Positions 24,811 to 32,133 of a DNA stretch of 36,119 nucleotides are shown piece by piece. Both the position numbers and the translations under genes were made by a program. Origin of the DNA: a virus. The stretch's first letter is position 1. Each line of letters opens with the position of its first letter. The notes under the pieces were generated by a model. The model had not been told where the DNA came from. It worked only from the letters and a program-made list of their open reading frames with translations, and ran no database searches. The DNA lies in IMG/VR virus record IMGVR_UViG_3300025913_000957, positions 1 to 36,119 of that record; one strand, written 5' to 3'.

Positions 24811-25040
24811 TTCTTCGCCTTCTTCTTCTTGACCTTCACTTTCTTCGGCTTTGGATCAGGAGGTCGCTTGGTGCGCCAACTGGGCGGAGAGCCTTGCCAG
24901 TAGCTGACGATGAGCTTGGCCTTCTGACTGCCGCAAGCGAAAGACCACATCATGCTCACTCCCGGTCTGAGACTAGGCGCGGGTACCGGGAACTCATGAA
25001 TTTGCTTTTCTACTTCGCGTACCTGGGCTCTGCTATTCAT
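24807..25040 (-). CDS. Hypothetical protein with lysine-rich tail (77 aa)
   Basis: I start at the ATG at 25038-25040 (MNSRAQVREV), which has AAGGAAGG just upstream and overlaps the preceding gene by 8 bases. The C-terminal 20 residues are nearly all Lys, Pro and Val (KPKKVKVKKKKAKK), a typical non-specific nucleic-acid-binding or disordered tail. The middle holds MMWSFACGS and VSYWQG, but no family is recognised. It is the second gene of the late operon. Confidence 0.6.
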   Translation of the reverse strand: MNSRAQVREVEKQIHEFPVPAPSLRPGVSMMWSFACGSQKAKLIVSYWQGSPPSWRTKRPPDPKPKKVKVKKKKAKK

Positions 25041-25278
25041 CCTGACCTTCCTTGGCAATTGGAATCATCAATTCACCAGCGCGGAAGTATCGTTGCCCGG
25101 TCGGAGCACTCACTATGTTTGCGGGCATGCCGAACGATGTTCGATTGGATTCGAGGCTGGCCAGGAATTGCTCCACGCTCTCAAGCCGAGAGAGGATTCT
25201 GAGCGGGATTGGTGGAGTGCGACATACAAGGTATCGCTGGCAGTGGTGTAGGTTTTCTATCGCAAGTGCGACGGTCAT
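25033..25278 (-). CDS. Hypothetical protein, first gene of the late operon (81 aa)
   Basis: I do not recognise this small mixed-charge protein (ESVEQFLASLESNRTSFGMP). The ATG at 25276-25278 has a strong AGGAG nine bases upstream. It is the first gene of the long minus-strand structural operon, lying after a terminator that closes the replication operon. A promoter should therefore lie within the next 100-200 bases upstream. Confidence 0.6.
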   Translation of the reverse strand: MTVALAIENLHHCQRYLVCRTPPIPLRILSRLESVEQFLASLESNRTSFGMPANIVSAPTGQRYFRAGELMIPIAKEGQDE

Positions 25279-25361
25279 CCGAGTGTGCTCCTAAAACAAC
25301 AATCGGAAGTTTGTTTTTGCTCCGGCACTAGCGATTTAATACTCGCTGTATACTTGCGCCC
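25279..25361. promoter_or_regulatory. Candidate promoter region for the late operon
   Basis: This 83-base spacer is richer in A/T than its surroundings and has -10-like hexamers in both directions: TATTAA on the minus strand (complement of 25335-25340 region) and TATACT at 25349-25354 on the plus strand. TATACT ends 7 bases before an ATG at 25362, the spacing of a leaderless transcript. No convincing -35 was found for either. Because the terminator at 25512-25547 blocks readthrough, the late operon needs a start here. Confidence 0.35.
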
Positions 25362-25466
25362 ATGATCCGACGTGTTCTAGCAGTTGCCTGTATCCTGTTT
25401 GCTCTCCTCAGCCTTTTGGCAACTCTTCAAACGTGGGAGCGTGGCCCATCTATATCGGTCTTTTGA
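25362..25466 (+). CDS. Possible 34-residue membrane peptide
   Basis: A short plus-strand frame encodes a basic start and one hydrophobic helix (MIRRVLAVACILFALLSLLA). In another frame from 25433 the DNA continues with a second hydrophobic helix (IYIGLLNLALFDVCAAVLLW), so a two-helix protein may be split by a frameshift. TATACT stands 7 bases before the ATG and there is no ribosome site, so translation would be leaderless. Small membrane peptides can be phage morons, but this may be chance. Confidence 0.3.
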   Translation: MIRRVLAVACILFALLSLLATLQTWERGPSISVF

Positions 25467-25511
25467 ATCTCGCGTTGTTTGACGTTTGCGCGGCTGTGCT
25501 CCTATGGAAAG

Positions 25512-25547
25512 CAAAAGAAAAACCCGGAGCCACGTGGGCGTCCGGGT
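25512..25547 (-). terminator. Intrinsic terminator ending the replication operon
   Basis: On the minus strand ACCCGGA, GCC-rich inner pairs and TCCGGGT form a strong GC-rich hairpin (25522-25547), followed at once by TTTTTCTTTTG. This is a textbook intrinsic terminator. It lies 28 bases after the stop of the 46-codon gene and 230 bases before the first late gene, separating replication and late transcription. Confidence 0.8.
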
Positions 25548-25574
25548 GTCTGAGGAATGTGAACTCTGATTTGT

Positions 25575-25715
25575 CTACCCGACTTTGTATGTGCCCTCAA
25601 AGCACTCGCGAAGCTCAGCCAAGCCGCAAGTACAGCGAGCACGGGGTGTGGTCAGGGTGCGGCAATGGTTGAGGTGCTGGCACTGTTCTAGAAATCGTTG
25701 AGCGGCGGTGAGCAT
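25575..25715 (-). CDS. Cys-rich 46-residue protein
   Basis: The frame MLTAAQRFLEQCQHLNHCRT, then CTCGLAELRECFEGTYKVG, has five cysteines (about residues 12, 18, 28, 30 and 38) and a helix-like amphipathic start. This is a composition unlike random DNA and similar in style to small conserved phage proteins with a CxCG core. It ends 28 bases before an excellent terminator on the same strand, which supports it as the last gene of the replication transcript. The ribosome site is weak (GAG 13 bases upstream). Role unknown; metal binding is possible. Confidence 0.5.
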   Translation of the reverse strand: MLTAAQRFLEQCQHLNHCRTLTTPRARCTCGLAELRECFEGTYKVG

Positions 25716-25812
25716 ACAAACTGATACTCGCAAGGCACGTGCGCGGCGGGTTCTGTCAGTGTTTTAAGAGAGGTCGGAAAACACTTGCTAGGCCATTTTT
25801 TCCATATACTCT

Positions 25813-26048
25813 GCCCCCCCAAAAATCTCATTAGGCTTTTACCCAGCCTAACGGGAGCCTAATAGAGCTACCTAATCCAGAAATGAGAAGACCTAACTAT
25901 AAGAAATATATATATATAATTTTCTTTTTTATTGGGGGGCACACTATATCGGGAAAATGGCCTAATCCGACTCGGGTCAGAGAAAAGTGACCGGATTCGG
26001 AGCCTAATCGTAGGCTGTTTAGAAAGCGGAGCCTAACAGAAAGCCTAA
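25813..26048. other. Candidate replication origin: CCTAA repeats around an AT-rich core
   Basis: Eight direct CCTAA copies (starting 25847, 25858, 25871, 25892, 25961, 26003, 26032 and 26044) and one inverted copy (25831) lie in about 220 bases. Chance would give less than one. Several extend to GGAGCCTAAY. They flank a 31-base stretch of almost pure A/T (25901-25931). Inverted G/C runs, GCCCCCCCAA (25813-25822) and TTGGGGGGC (25932-25940), bracket the left half. Iterons plus an unwinding element directly beyond the 3' end of a primase-ATPase gene are the classical layout of a phage or plasmid origin. No DnaA box was identified with confidence. Confidence 0.65.
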
Positions 26049-26060
26049 TCGGGAAAGCCC

Positions 26061-28592
26061 TCAAACGTCTCTCAGAGACTTGACGAGAACCCACACCGGA
26101 GTTTTCACAGCGATGCTTTCCTTCTGAGTTTTCGGGTCCCACTTTCCGATTGAACCGTCGTCTAGCATTGCCTTCTTTGTCTGATTGACGAGCGACGCAC
26201 CGAAGCGATACGCACCGCAGCTCTGCGCCATCGTTGGCCAGTGAATCAGACGATGCGCAATCTTGGGATCATCACAGACCTGACTTGGCTGTGGCGCTCT
26301 GGGGAACACAACCTTGCCGCTCTTCTGGTCCTGATACACCTTCATGATCTTGCGTTGTAGACGCTCATAGCACTTCGCTGGCTTGTCTTCCTCGCTGCGA
26401 CTGCTGCGGAACTTCCGACGAATCTTGAGCTGCCACTCACAGAACGCCATTGCGTGGTCTAGTGAGTTCTGGGAAATTTCCGGTTCGCCATTGAAGGACG
26501 ACTGGATCAAAGCAATACGACGCGCCAGATTGCCCGCCCGGTTCCAAACATCAGAGCAGAGCAGGCTCTTGCCCCAGTCGTTCGTGATCTTGTAGGCGCT
26601 CTTTGGCACCACGCAGCCGCAGGGTTTCGTTTTAGGCTTCGGGTATAACTCGAACCCTTCAAAGTCTAATGCTGTGTCGGTGTACCCGAAGATTAGTCGA
26701 TCTAGAAAGCCTGAGTTGGAGTCTTTGCCGAACAGCTCCGCAAAGTCTTCCTCAGTCTTGACGGCTAGACCACCGAGCAGACTTGGCTCGCCGCTACACG
26801 TGAGTTCTTTGCCGACTGGAGAGTACTTGAAGGACTTCTCATAGAACATCGTGCAGAGCAGTTCGCCTAGGATGGAACCTTCAAGGCGCATCAGCTTCAG
26901 CAAGCTCTTGAACTCATCAGCGACGAAGACTTTGGTGTCTCCCTGTTCGCCAATGGCGTTGATGAGACCGGGAGCCGACACTGGAAGTCCCGGGTAGACG
27001 TTCGGCTCTGCTAGACCAATACTCCTTTTTGCTGCGCTCATCACCGTGCTCTTACCCCCGGACACTCCCCCAATCAGGGCGCAGTACAGGTTTGTGTTCT
27101 CCGGCCATGGTGCGCGGTGCCATACGTCCGGCAGCGCAGCAGCACAGGTCAGCAATGATGGGTAGACCCAACCCAACGGGAGGTTCGACTTGGTCAGCTC
27201 CTCCGCAATCCTGCCCAATTCGCCATGGAGAGCATTCTCATCGAATTTGAGATCGTCGGCGGTCTCAGACTCTTCGTTCTCTTCCTCTGCCATCTGTGGC
27301 TCAGCAGTATCCTCTTCAGCTTCATCGTCGTCGAGCACTGCCACGCTGCTGTGGTGGTCATAGTCCGCCGGAAGCAGCAAACGACGCGCACGATTACCTA
27401 AACCAGCGAGGTCATCTTCTCCCACATGCTGCTTCAACCATGCGTGCTCTTCCGGTGTGAGCGGACTATCGGGGCTTCTCGTCTCGACGGCTGGCTCTGG
27501 CTTCTGCTCTGTCTCCGCATCGGGTTCAGCAATTTCTTCCCACGCCCATTCGCTATCGTCGTCTTCCTTCTCTAGGTACACAGGACCCTCGTACCGCTCG
27601 TATCCCGCTTCGTGTAGATGACGCAGAACATCCCCCATTGACCATTCCGACGCAGGGCAACTGCCGTGGTGACACTTGAAGCCCAGCCCCTCCTTCAGAA
27701 TCAAGCGAGCCGGAGCGCCAGCGTGTGGTTTGCCCCAGCCGGGACATTCAGACAGATAGAAGACACCATCCTGTGAGCCGGGATACACGTTGAAGTCGTA
27801 GTGACGGCAGAAGGCTTCAAAATCAAATTCCGGGTCCATATCACGAGGAACCGCCACGGACTCCCGAGCATCCTGCGGAAGCAGATTCACAATCGAGTTC
27901 AGATCATCTAGCGATAGCACATCCGGTTGCTCGGGGAGCGTGATGATGTCAGACCGACGCCACGGACGACTAGGCTTCTCCGCTCCTTTACGCGCCCAGG
28001 TGCCTGCCAGCTTTGTAATCCTGCTTGGGTTCCAGACGACGGTGTCAATGTGGGCAGCTTCCAGATGTTTGAATGTGTGGGCCAAAGCGCGAAGCACATT
28101 TGACACCAGTACACGGTTCTCAGCAGTGTTCTCAAGATCGAGCTTGTAGAGCAGATGGTATCCGTTTCCCGAGTCTACGACGCCCGGTTTGGGCCAGCGG
28201 TGGTCACGGCGAAGCGTGCGCTCGACCTCAACCACCATGTCCCAACAAGCCTTCTTTTCATCGTCAGACGAATTGTCTTCGCCTTCTGGCTTGTGGGTGT
28301 CAAAGTCAATCAGCAGATTACGGTAGTGAGTGATTTGGTTATCGTTCACTGCGCTGTGATCGGGCATCACAAGCTCGTCCGTGAGCGGATTGAGTGTGAT
28401 GTAGACAGCTTTAGAAGTGGGACGACAGCTGGCCTTATATGCGGCTAGAGCGGCTTTGTCTGGGCTCTCGTAGAGAGCAGGTCGCATACCCTTGTCCGAA
28501 GTCAGCAGCCGCATCTCAAACGTGCCAGTAGGGTGAAGCCACGTGATGAACTTCGTGATGTCCTGAACGATTTGTTCCTGACTCTTCTCCAT
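26061..28592 (-). CDS. Replication protein: AEP-type primase fused to P-loop ATPase (843 aa)
   Basis: The N-terminal third looks like an archaeo-eukaryotic-type primase: LLIDFDTH (Asp96 and Asp98), SGNGYHLLY (141-149) and HIDTVVWNPSRITKLAGT (181-198). A Cys/His knot follows (Cys283, then KCHHGSC at 306-312). An acidic linker, about 340-450, leads to an ATPase with Walker A GGVSGGKST (508-516) and Walker B VFVADEF (555-561), similar to the DUF3987-type replicative ATPases of mobile elements. It would prime and perhaps unwind DNA at the adjacent CCTAA-rich origin. It is followed by that origin and the terminator. It could also be an origin-binding initiator. Confidence 0.82.
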   Translation of the reverse strand: MEKSQEQIVQDITKFITWLHPTGTFEMRLLTSDKGMRPALYESPDKAALAAYKASCRPTSKAVYITLNPLTDELVMPDHSAVNDNQITHYRNLLIDFDTHKPEGEDNSSDDEKKACWDMVVEVERTLRRDHRWPKPGVVDSGNGYHLLYKLDLENTAENRVLVSNVLRALAHTFKHLEAAHIDTVVWNPSRITKLAGTWARKGAEKPSRPWRRSDIITLPEQPDVLSLDDLNSIVNLLPQDARESVAVPRDMDPEFDFEAFCRHYDFNVYPGSQDGVFYLSECPGWGKPHAGAPARLILKEGLGFKCHHGSCPASEWSMGDVLRHLHEAGYERYEGPVYLEKEDDDSEWAWEEIAEPDAETEQKPEPAVETRSPDSPLTPEEHAWLKQHVGEDDLAGLGNRARRLLLPADYDHHSSVAVLDDDEAEEDTAEPQMAEEENEESETADDLKFDENALHGELGRIAEELTKSNLPLGWVYPSLLTCAAALPDVWHRAPWPENTNLYCALIGGVSGGKSTVMSAAKRSIGLAEPNVYPGLPVSAPGLINAIGEQGDTKVFVADEFKSLLKLMRLEGSILGELLCTMFYEKSFKYSPVGKELTCSGEPSLLGGLAVKTEEDFAELFGKDSNSGFLDRLIFGYTDTALDFEGFELYPKPKTKPCGCVVPKSAYKITNDWGKSLLCSDVWNRAGNLARRIALIQSSFNGEPEISQNSLDHAMAFCEWQLKIRRKFRSSRSEEDKPAKCYERLQRKIMKVYQDQKSGKVVFPRAPQPSQVCDDPKIAHRLIHWPTMAQSCGAYRFGASLVNQTKKAMLDDGSIGKWDPKTQKESIAVKTPVWVLVKSLRDV

Positions 28593-28598
28593 TTTCGT

Positions 28599-28802
28599 TT
28601 ACATACCTTCCGTATCCCCCAGCGAGAGGAGGTCGTCCTTCAGCTTTGATTTGGGCTTCGCTAGCAGCCGAGAGAGCTTTGCCACCCTCTCGGCGATGTA
28701 GCGGTCAATGCCTTCTGTGTTGAAACCGCGTTCTTGCGCAGTATCACGGCGGCATATAGCCGCTGTGATTTCCTGCTTCAACTGTTCGCGCCGTTTGCTC
28801 AC
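28599..28802 (-). CDS. Hypothetical helical protein (67 aa)
   Basis: This is a charged, helical protein rich in Lys, Arg and Glu (SKRREQLKQEITAAICRRDT, IAERVAKLSRLLAKPKSKLK). I start at the GTG at 28800-28802, which overlaps the preceding stop as GTGA; a GTG six codons earlier is possible. It ends 6 bases before the primase-ATPase gene and probably shares its transcript. It may be a replication accessory or a small regulator, but no family is recognised. Confidence 0.55.
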   Translation of the reverse strand: MSKRREQLKQEITAAICRRDTAQERGFNTEGIDRYIAERVAKLSRLLAKPKSKLKDDLLSLGDTEGM

Positions 28803-29032
28803 AAGTCGTAGTCGTCCCACAAGTCCGGATCGATGATGTCCGGTAATGGAGTAGGAGTAGGCTTTGGCTTCTCAAGGTATTGGGCGGGGATAAACGGAAG
28901 CACACAGTTCGGCACGAAGAATGTGACGCCCTTAAACTTCGCGAAAACTGTGTGTGGCCCCAGCCCCACGCCAAGTGCGTAACGCATCCAATAGCAATCT
29001 CGTCTGGTCAGGCTGCTACGAAGAATTTGCAT
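28799..29032 (-). CDS. Hypothetical protein (77 aa)
   Basis: I start at the ATG at 29030-29032 (MQILRSSLTRRDCYW), which has GAGGGAG at a good distance; a start seven codons earlier lacks one. The protein has an N-terminal basic part, a hydrophobic middle (VTFFVPNCVLPFIPAQYL) and a Pro/Asp-rich tail (PLPDIIDPDLWDDYDL). No family is recognised. It is the first well-supported gene of the transcript that leads into the replication gene, preceded by a 319-base gap. Confidence 0.6.
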   Translation of the reverse strand: MQILRSSLTRRDCYWMRYALGVGLGPHTVFAKFKGVTFFVPNCVLPFIPAQYLEKPKPTPTPLPDIIDPDLWDDYDL

Positions 29033-29351
29033 AAAGACTCCCTCAGGCTCCACGAGCCTGTGTTGCGCCGAATTGTTACGGGAGTCCTTTCAGGCTCCCA
29101 CTCTAGCCCTGCGACCCAAGACACCTTCCAATTGGCCCTCAAACGAGATTCCCCACTCACTGTGCATATGCCGACCCCAAGAGGATTGGGGAGGGCCAAC
29201 TCTGTGAGAAGAATTGACCCTGCTGAGGACCACTGGGCTTGGGAAGCCACGAGTGGGACATATGCCTTTCAATACTGGTTCTGTGAAGTGAGCAACTCAT
29301 ACTTCCTACCCATGAGTTGCGTATTCACATTCCGATTTCATTAGCGAGATT
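29033..29351 (-). other. Gap with dyads and a doubtful 80-codon frame
   Basis: The stretch has a perfect 9-bp inverted repeat spaced by 11 bases (GCAACTCAT/ATGAGTTGC, 29292-29320), an operator-like element. It also has two small hairpins: CCCCAA/TTGGGG at 29175-29191 and AGGCTC/GAGCCT at 29045-29059. The octamer CATATGCC occurs twice (29165 and 29259). A minus-strand frame from GTG at 29250 to 29008 is open (80 codons, with ANWKVSWVAGLEWEPERT) but overlaps the next gene by 25 bases and has no ribosome site. I do not call it. Confidence 0.4.
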
Positions 29352-29618
29352 TCAGACTTCGACTTCCTCCTCTCCGAACAATGCCTCTTCAAGCCCTTGC
29401 CGAATTTCTTGAAGCGCAGTGCTCAGCGGCTCGTCTGGGATGTCGTTGGGGTTGCCGCCGAAGATGTTGCGGTCTTGCATGAGCTGTAAGGCGCACGCTG
29501 CAGCCAGTGGCAGCGGCATAGGGTTGAGAGTTGCTTGAAGGTAATCAAGCACCTCGTAAGCGTCCTTACCGCGAGGTTTGAAGTGTGCGGCAAAGTCGCG
29601 CACAAAATTCGAAGTCAT
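29352..29618 (-). CDS. Hypothetical acidic protein (88 aa)
   Basis: The gene has a good ribosome site (GGGAG 7 bases before ATG). The protein is helical, with AYEVLDYLQATLNPMPLPLA and a strongly acidic end (EALFGEEEVEV). I recognise no family. It stands alone between the HTH-like gene at 29839-30633 and the replication transcript, with non-coding gaps of 220 and 319 bases on its sides. The gap above it has a tandem GATGAGGCA repeat (29720 and 29731). A role in early control or host takeover is possible but not shown. Confidence 0.55.
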   Translation of the reverse strand: MTSNFVRDFAAHFKPRGKDAYEVLDYLQATLNPMPLPLAAACALQLMQDRNIFGGNPNDIPDEPLSTALQEIRQGLEEALFGEEEVEV

Positions 29619-29838
29619 TGTCCACTCCCGAAATACAAAACATCAGGGATGTACTAGACCACGGGAACAACGCGGACTTCAATGAGAATTTGCGCTACCA
29701 AAAATGTGTTTGCTGCAAGGATGAGGCAGCGATGAGGCAATTTTCCCTGTCCCACAGCGATTCTTCCGCCGTCACTTACTTTTCGCAATCTGAGACGAAA
29801 AATGTGATATGGACAACGCTTCGCGACCACATCTGGTG

Positions 29839-30633
29839 CTAGTCCGGCTCAGAGGCCATAGAGTGAGAGTTCCTGTGTTCCGCTACCGGAGTGAAGACCT
29901 CGCCGAAGCCGGGATCATTGACGTTCAACACCGACTGGCCCAAGCAGTCCGGCGATTTGTAAACGATATAGCCGCGCCTCGCTGTCTTCTTTTGCGTAAG
30001 CCCGGTCCCAGTCGCGCTTGCCTTGGCAGTCAGACCGCGAATGTAAGCCGCCAATCCCCGCGCCTGTCGATCGAATACGCTGAGCGCCTTATTGCCTCCA
30101 GCAGCACCGAGTATTTCGGCAGCGTGACGGAACGCTCGACGCACATCCGCCCGGTGAACGCGGTACGCATCAGAAATCGTCTGGTAGCTGCGCGATCTGG
30201 CGTACAGCTCAATGGCGGCGGACATCTCGACACCCGGCAAGATGTGCTCTGCGTTCTCGCGCTGAAGAATCACCGCCATCGCATCGCGTTTGGGCGTACT
30301 CATCAGAACGATTGCCCCTAGCTGCTCAACACCCTCTCGAATCGCGGTGCTACACATTGTCTGCGTCTGGCGATGAATCACCGCCAAAGTGTTCTGCGTC
30401 TTGCCAGCCAGATAGTAGGTGAGAAGGATTTCCTGACTCTCCTTGTCGATGTGGCGCAGGCTACGCAAGAACTGCGCGAAGTTCTGCTGGATGTAGTCGA
30501 GCACTCCATCCCGAGAACCCTCTTCCGTAGTTTCCAAGCTCACCAGCGAAGAGCCCGTGAGAGCTTGTTCTTCAGACAGCAATACAGAACGTTCGCTGAT
30601 GACGAATTCAAAATAGGGACTGTTCTCCGGCAT
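29839..30633 (-). CDS. Putative DNA-binding regulator with two HTH-like segments (264 aa)
   Basis: Two helical segments look like helix-turn-helix units: residues about 62-110 (ESQEILLTYYLAGKTQNTLA, then VIHRQTQTM) and about 138-178 (SYQTISDAYRVHRADVRRAF). The first resembles sigma-region-4 style motifs. The C-terminus (GYIVYKSPDCLGQS) is unfamiliar. GGAGTG precedes the ATG. It is divergently arranged with the NusG-like operon across a very short spacer, so the pair may share a control region. A phage transcription regulator or sigma-like factor is the best reading. No close family is recognised. Confidence 0.5.
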   Translation of the reverse strand: MPENSPYFEFVISERSVLLSEEQALTGSSLVSLETTEEGSRDGVLDYIQQNFAQFLRSLRHIDKESQEILLTYYLAGKTQNTLAVIHRQTQTMCSTAIREGVEQLGAIVLMSTPKRDAMAVILQRENAEHILPGVEMSAAIELYARSRSYQTISDAYRVHRADVRRAFRHAAEILGAAGGNKALSVFDRQARGLAAYIRGLTAKASATGTGLTQKKTARRGYIVYKSPDCLGQSVLNVNDPGFGEVFTPVAEHRNSHSMASEPD

Positions 30634-30664
30634 TACGCACTCCGTTTTGAGGTATTACTTAAAA

Positions 30665-30826
30665 GTGCGCCAACGTCCCGTGAAGCGCCATATCGTGCTA
30701 CGGTTCCGCAGTTGTCAGCAGACTGATGGCACAGTGCGTCTCACCACCATCAAGCGCGATGTCATTCTTCCCCGAGTACCCGACATCGTGATTCGGAAAG
30801 CAAAGCGAATTGTTGTGGCGGTCTAA
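30665..30826 (+). CDS. Possible small basic protein upstream of the NusG-like gene (53 aa)
   Basis: A GTG-started frame (30665, or 30680 for 48 residues) encodes a very basic, strand-rich protein (VKRHIVLRFRSCQQTDGTVR, ending KRIVVAV). Its TAA overlaps the next ATG as TAATG, the arrangement of a translationally coupled pair. The NusG-like gene has no ribosome site of its own, so coupling would explain its translation. A weak GAGG is 11-12 bases ahead of the first GTG. No family is recognised. Confidence 0.45.
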   Translation: MRQRPVKRHIVLRFRSCQQTDGTVRLTTIKRDVILPRVPDIVIRKAKRIVVAV

Positions 30827-31959
30827 TGCTTCTGTATGCCGGTGACAGGTCACTACTCGTTGACTTGCCTTGGTATTGCGCTGAACTCGCCAACTACGCT
30901 TCTGGGCGCTCTACTTTCGTGAGCACCATCAAACGTCTCGCTCGGCATCTTGGGAGTTTCCCAGTCGAGGTTTACATTCCCCAAGATCTGTCTGATGCAA
31001 ACAAGACCTTGGCTCTGCGTACAGGAAACCTCATCTTCATTCGAGCGGAGACCTTGAGCAAAGTGAAGTCGCTCACAGCCGTTGCCGGAGTTCAGCACCT
31101 CGTCACCAAAGATGGAAATCCGAACTATCGGACTGCGCTCCGGATTGACGACGACTTTGTTCAGACCATGCTCGCTCAGGAGCAGAAGGAGAGAGCCGAA
31201 AGAGCAGCAAGCATCAACCTGGGATCGTGGGTCCGCATAATCGACGGGACCATGCGCGATTTACACGGGACGGTGACAGCACTTGGCGGAGGTACCGCTG
31301 TGGTCACCGTGAAGATGCTGACGCGCACTTTGCTCTGCGAGGAACCGCTCGGGAACCTTCTGCCGATGGATCATGTTCCGCAAAGCCAGAGAGTCTGGTT
31401 CTACTGCGACACCGTCAGAGAGTTTGATGAGAGTCGCAACTCCGAAAGCCCGTCTCTGATTGGTCTGAAGAACTATCACGACTCCGGGTCCGCAGCTTCG
31501 TTGAAGATGTGGGCCAATCTTAGCCTTGAGAGCCGCGAGCGTCATCGTCAGAAAACGCAAGCTGCTATGGCAAAGAACTGGGCGGGGGCTGGGCCGCGTC
31601 GTTCAACGATGATTGCCGCGATCCGCAAGGGGCGCGAAGCCTACTACTCTTCCATGGGCAAGCACCGACCAGACGACAGGACGCAAGCAAAGCAATGGTA
31701 TCGACGCACGCCAGAACAGCAAGCTGCGCATACAGCCAAGATGGTGGCAGGTATCAAACGGTTCTGGGCGACTGCTTCACCTGAGAGGAAGGCAGAGATA
31801 TCTGCTATGCATCGTGAGGTTCTGCGTTTGCGCACACCAGAGGAGCGCAAAGCTATCGGAGTGAAATCTGCGGAGACTTCGAGACGGAAGAAATCTGAAA
31901 AAGCCAGTCTCGCAGCGGAACTCACAGCCAACTCGCTAAAAATATTTTTACGAACGTAA
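30826..31959 (+). CDS. NusG-like NGN-KOW protein fused to NUMOD3-like repeats (377 aa)
   Basis: Residues about 14-118 read as a NusG N-terminal (NGN) domain: an early Trp-Tyr, then VEVYIPQ, GNLIFIRAE and AVAGVQHLVTKDGNP. Residues 131-180 are a clear KOW domain (GSWVRIIDGTMRDLHGTVTA, then NLLPM). The C-terminal 150 residues are basic, with repeated units of about 20 residues beginning S/T-P-E (TPEQQAAH, SPERKAEI, TPEERKAI, earlier SLESRERH), as in NUMOD3 DNA-binding repeats, but no HNH or GIY-YIG nuclease follows. NusG paralogues bind RNA polymerase and promote processivity or antitermination. The repeats may tether it to DNA. It heads the plus-strand early operon. Confidence 0.72.
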   Translation: MLLYAGDRSLLVDLPWYCAELANYASGRSTFVSTIKRLARHLGSFPVEVYIPQDLSDANKTLALRTGNLIFIRAETLSKVKSLTAVAGVQHLVTKDGNPNYRTALRIDDDFVQTMLAQEQKERAERAASINLGSWVRIIDGTMRDLHGTVTALGGGTAVVTVKMLTRTLLCEEPLGNLLPMDHVPQSQRVWFYCDTVREFDESRNSESPSLIGLKNYHDSGSAASLKMWANLSLESRERHRQKTQAAMAKNWAGAGPRRSTMIAAIRKGREAYYSSMGKHRPDDRTQAKQWYRRTPEQQAAHTAKMVAGIKRFWATASPERKAEISAMHREVLRLRTPEERKAIGVKSAETSRRKKSEKASLAAELTANSLKIFLRT

Positions 31960-32133
31960 TGGCTCAGTAACTGGCCACGCTAATCCCTCCGACTCCTCGC
32001 TTCTATCTCAGATGAGTTCTCTGGAACTGCTGTCCCGCAGCGGAATTTACACCGCGCTGTGGTTTACGCGAGATGCGATCTGAGTTTCGATGAGCTTCGC
32101 ACTCGCACATACGCGAGGCAAAGGAGAAGCTCA

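Noticed and set aside
25433-25672. 79-codon plus-strand frame
   Set aside because: Only its first 30 codons look protein-like. The remainder runs over a strong opposite-strand terminator and a Cys-rich minus-strand gene. It is kept only as a possible second half of a split membrane peptide.
28880-29344. Plus-strand open frame of 154 codons over the gap at 29.0-29.35 kb
   Set aside because: The start overlaps a minus-strand gene with a strong ribosome site, and the composition is irregular with no ribosome site of its own.
29585-29842. 85-codon plus-strand frame with a CVCC motif
   Set aside because: It overlaps the start of a well-supported minus-strand gene and lacks a ribosome site. The Cys pair alone is not enough.
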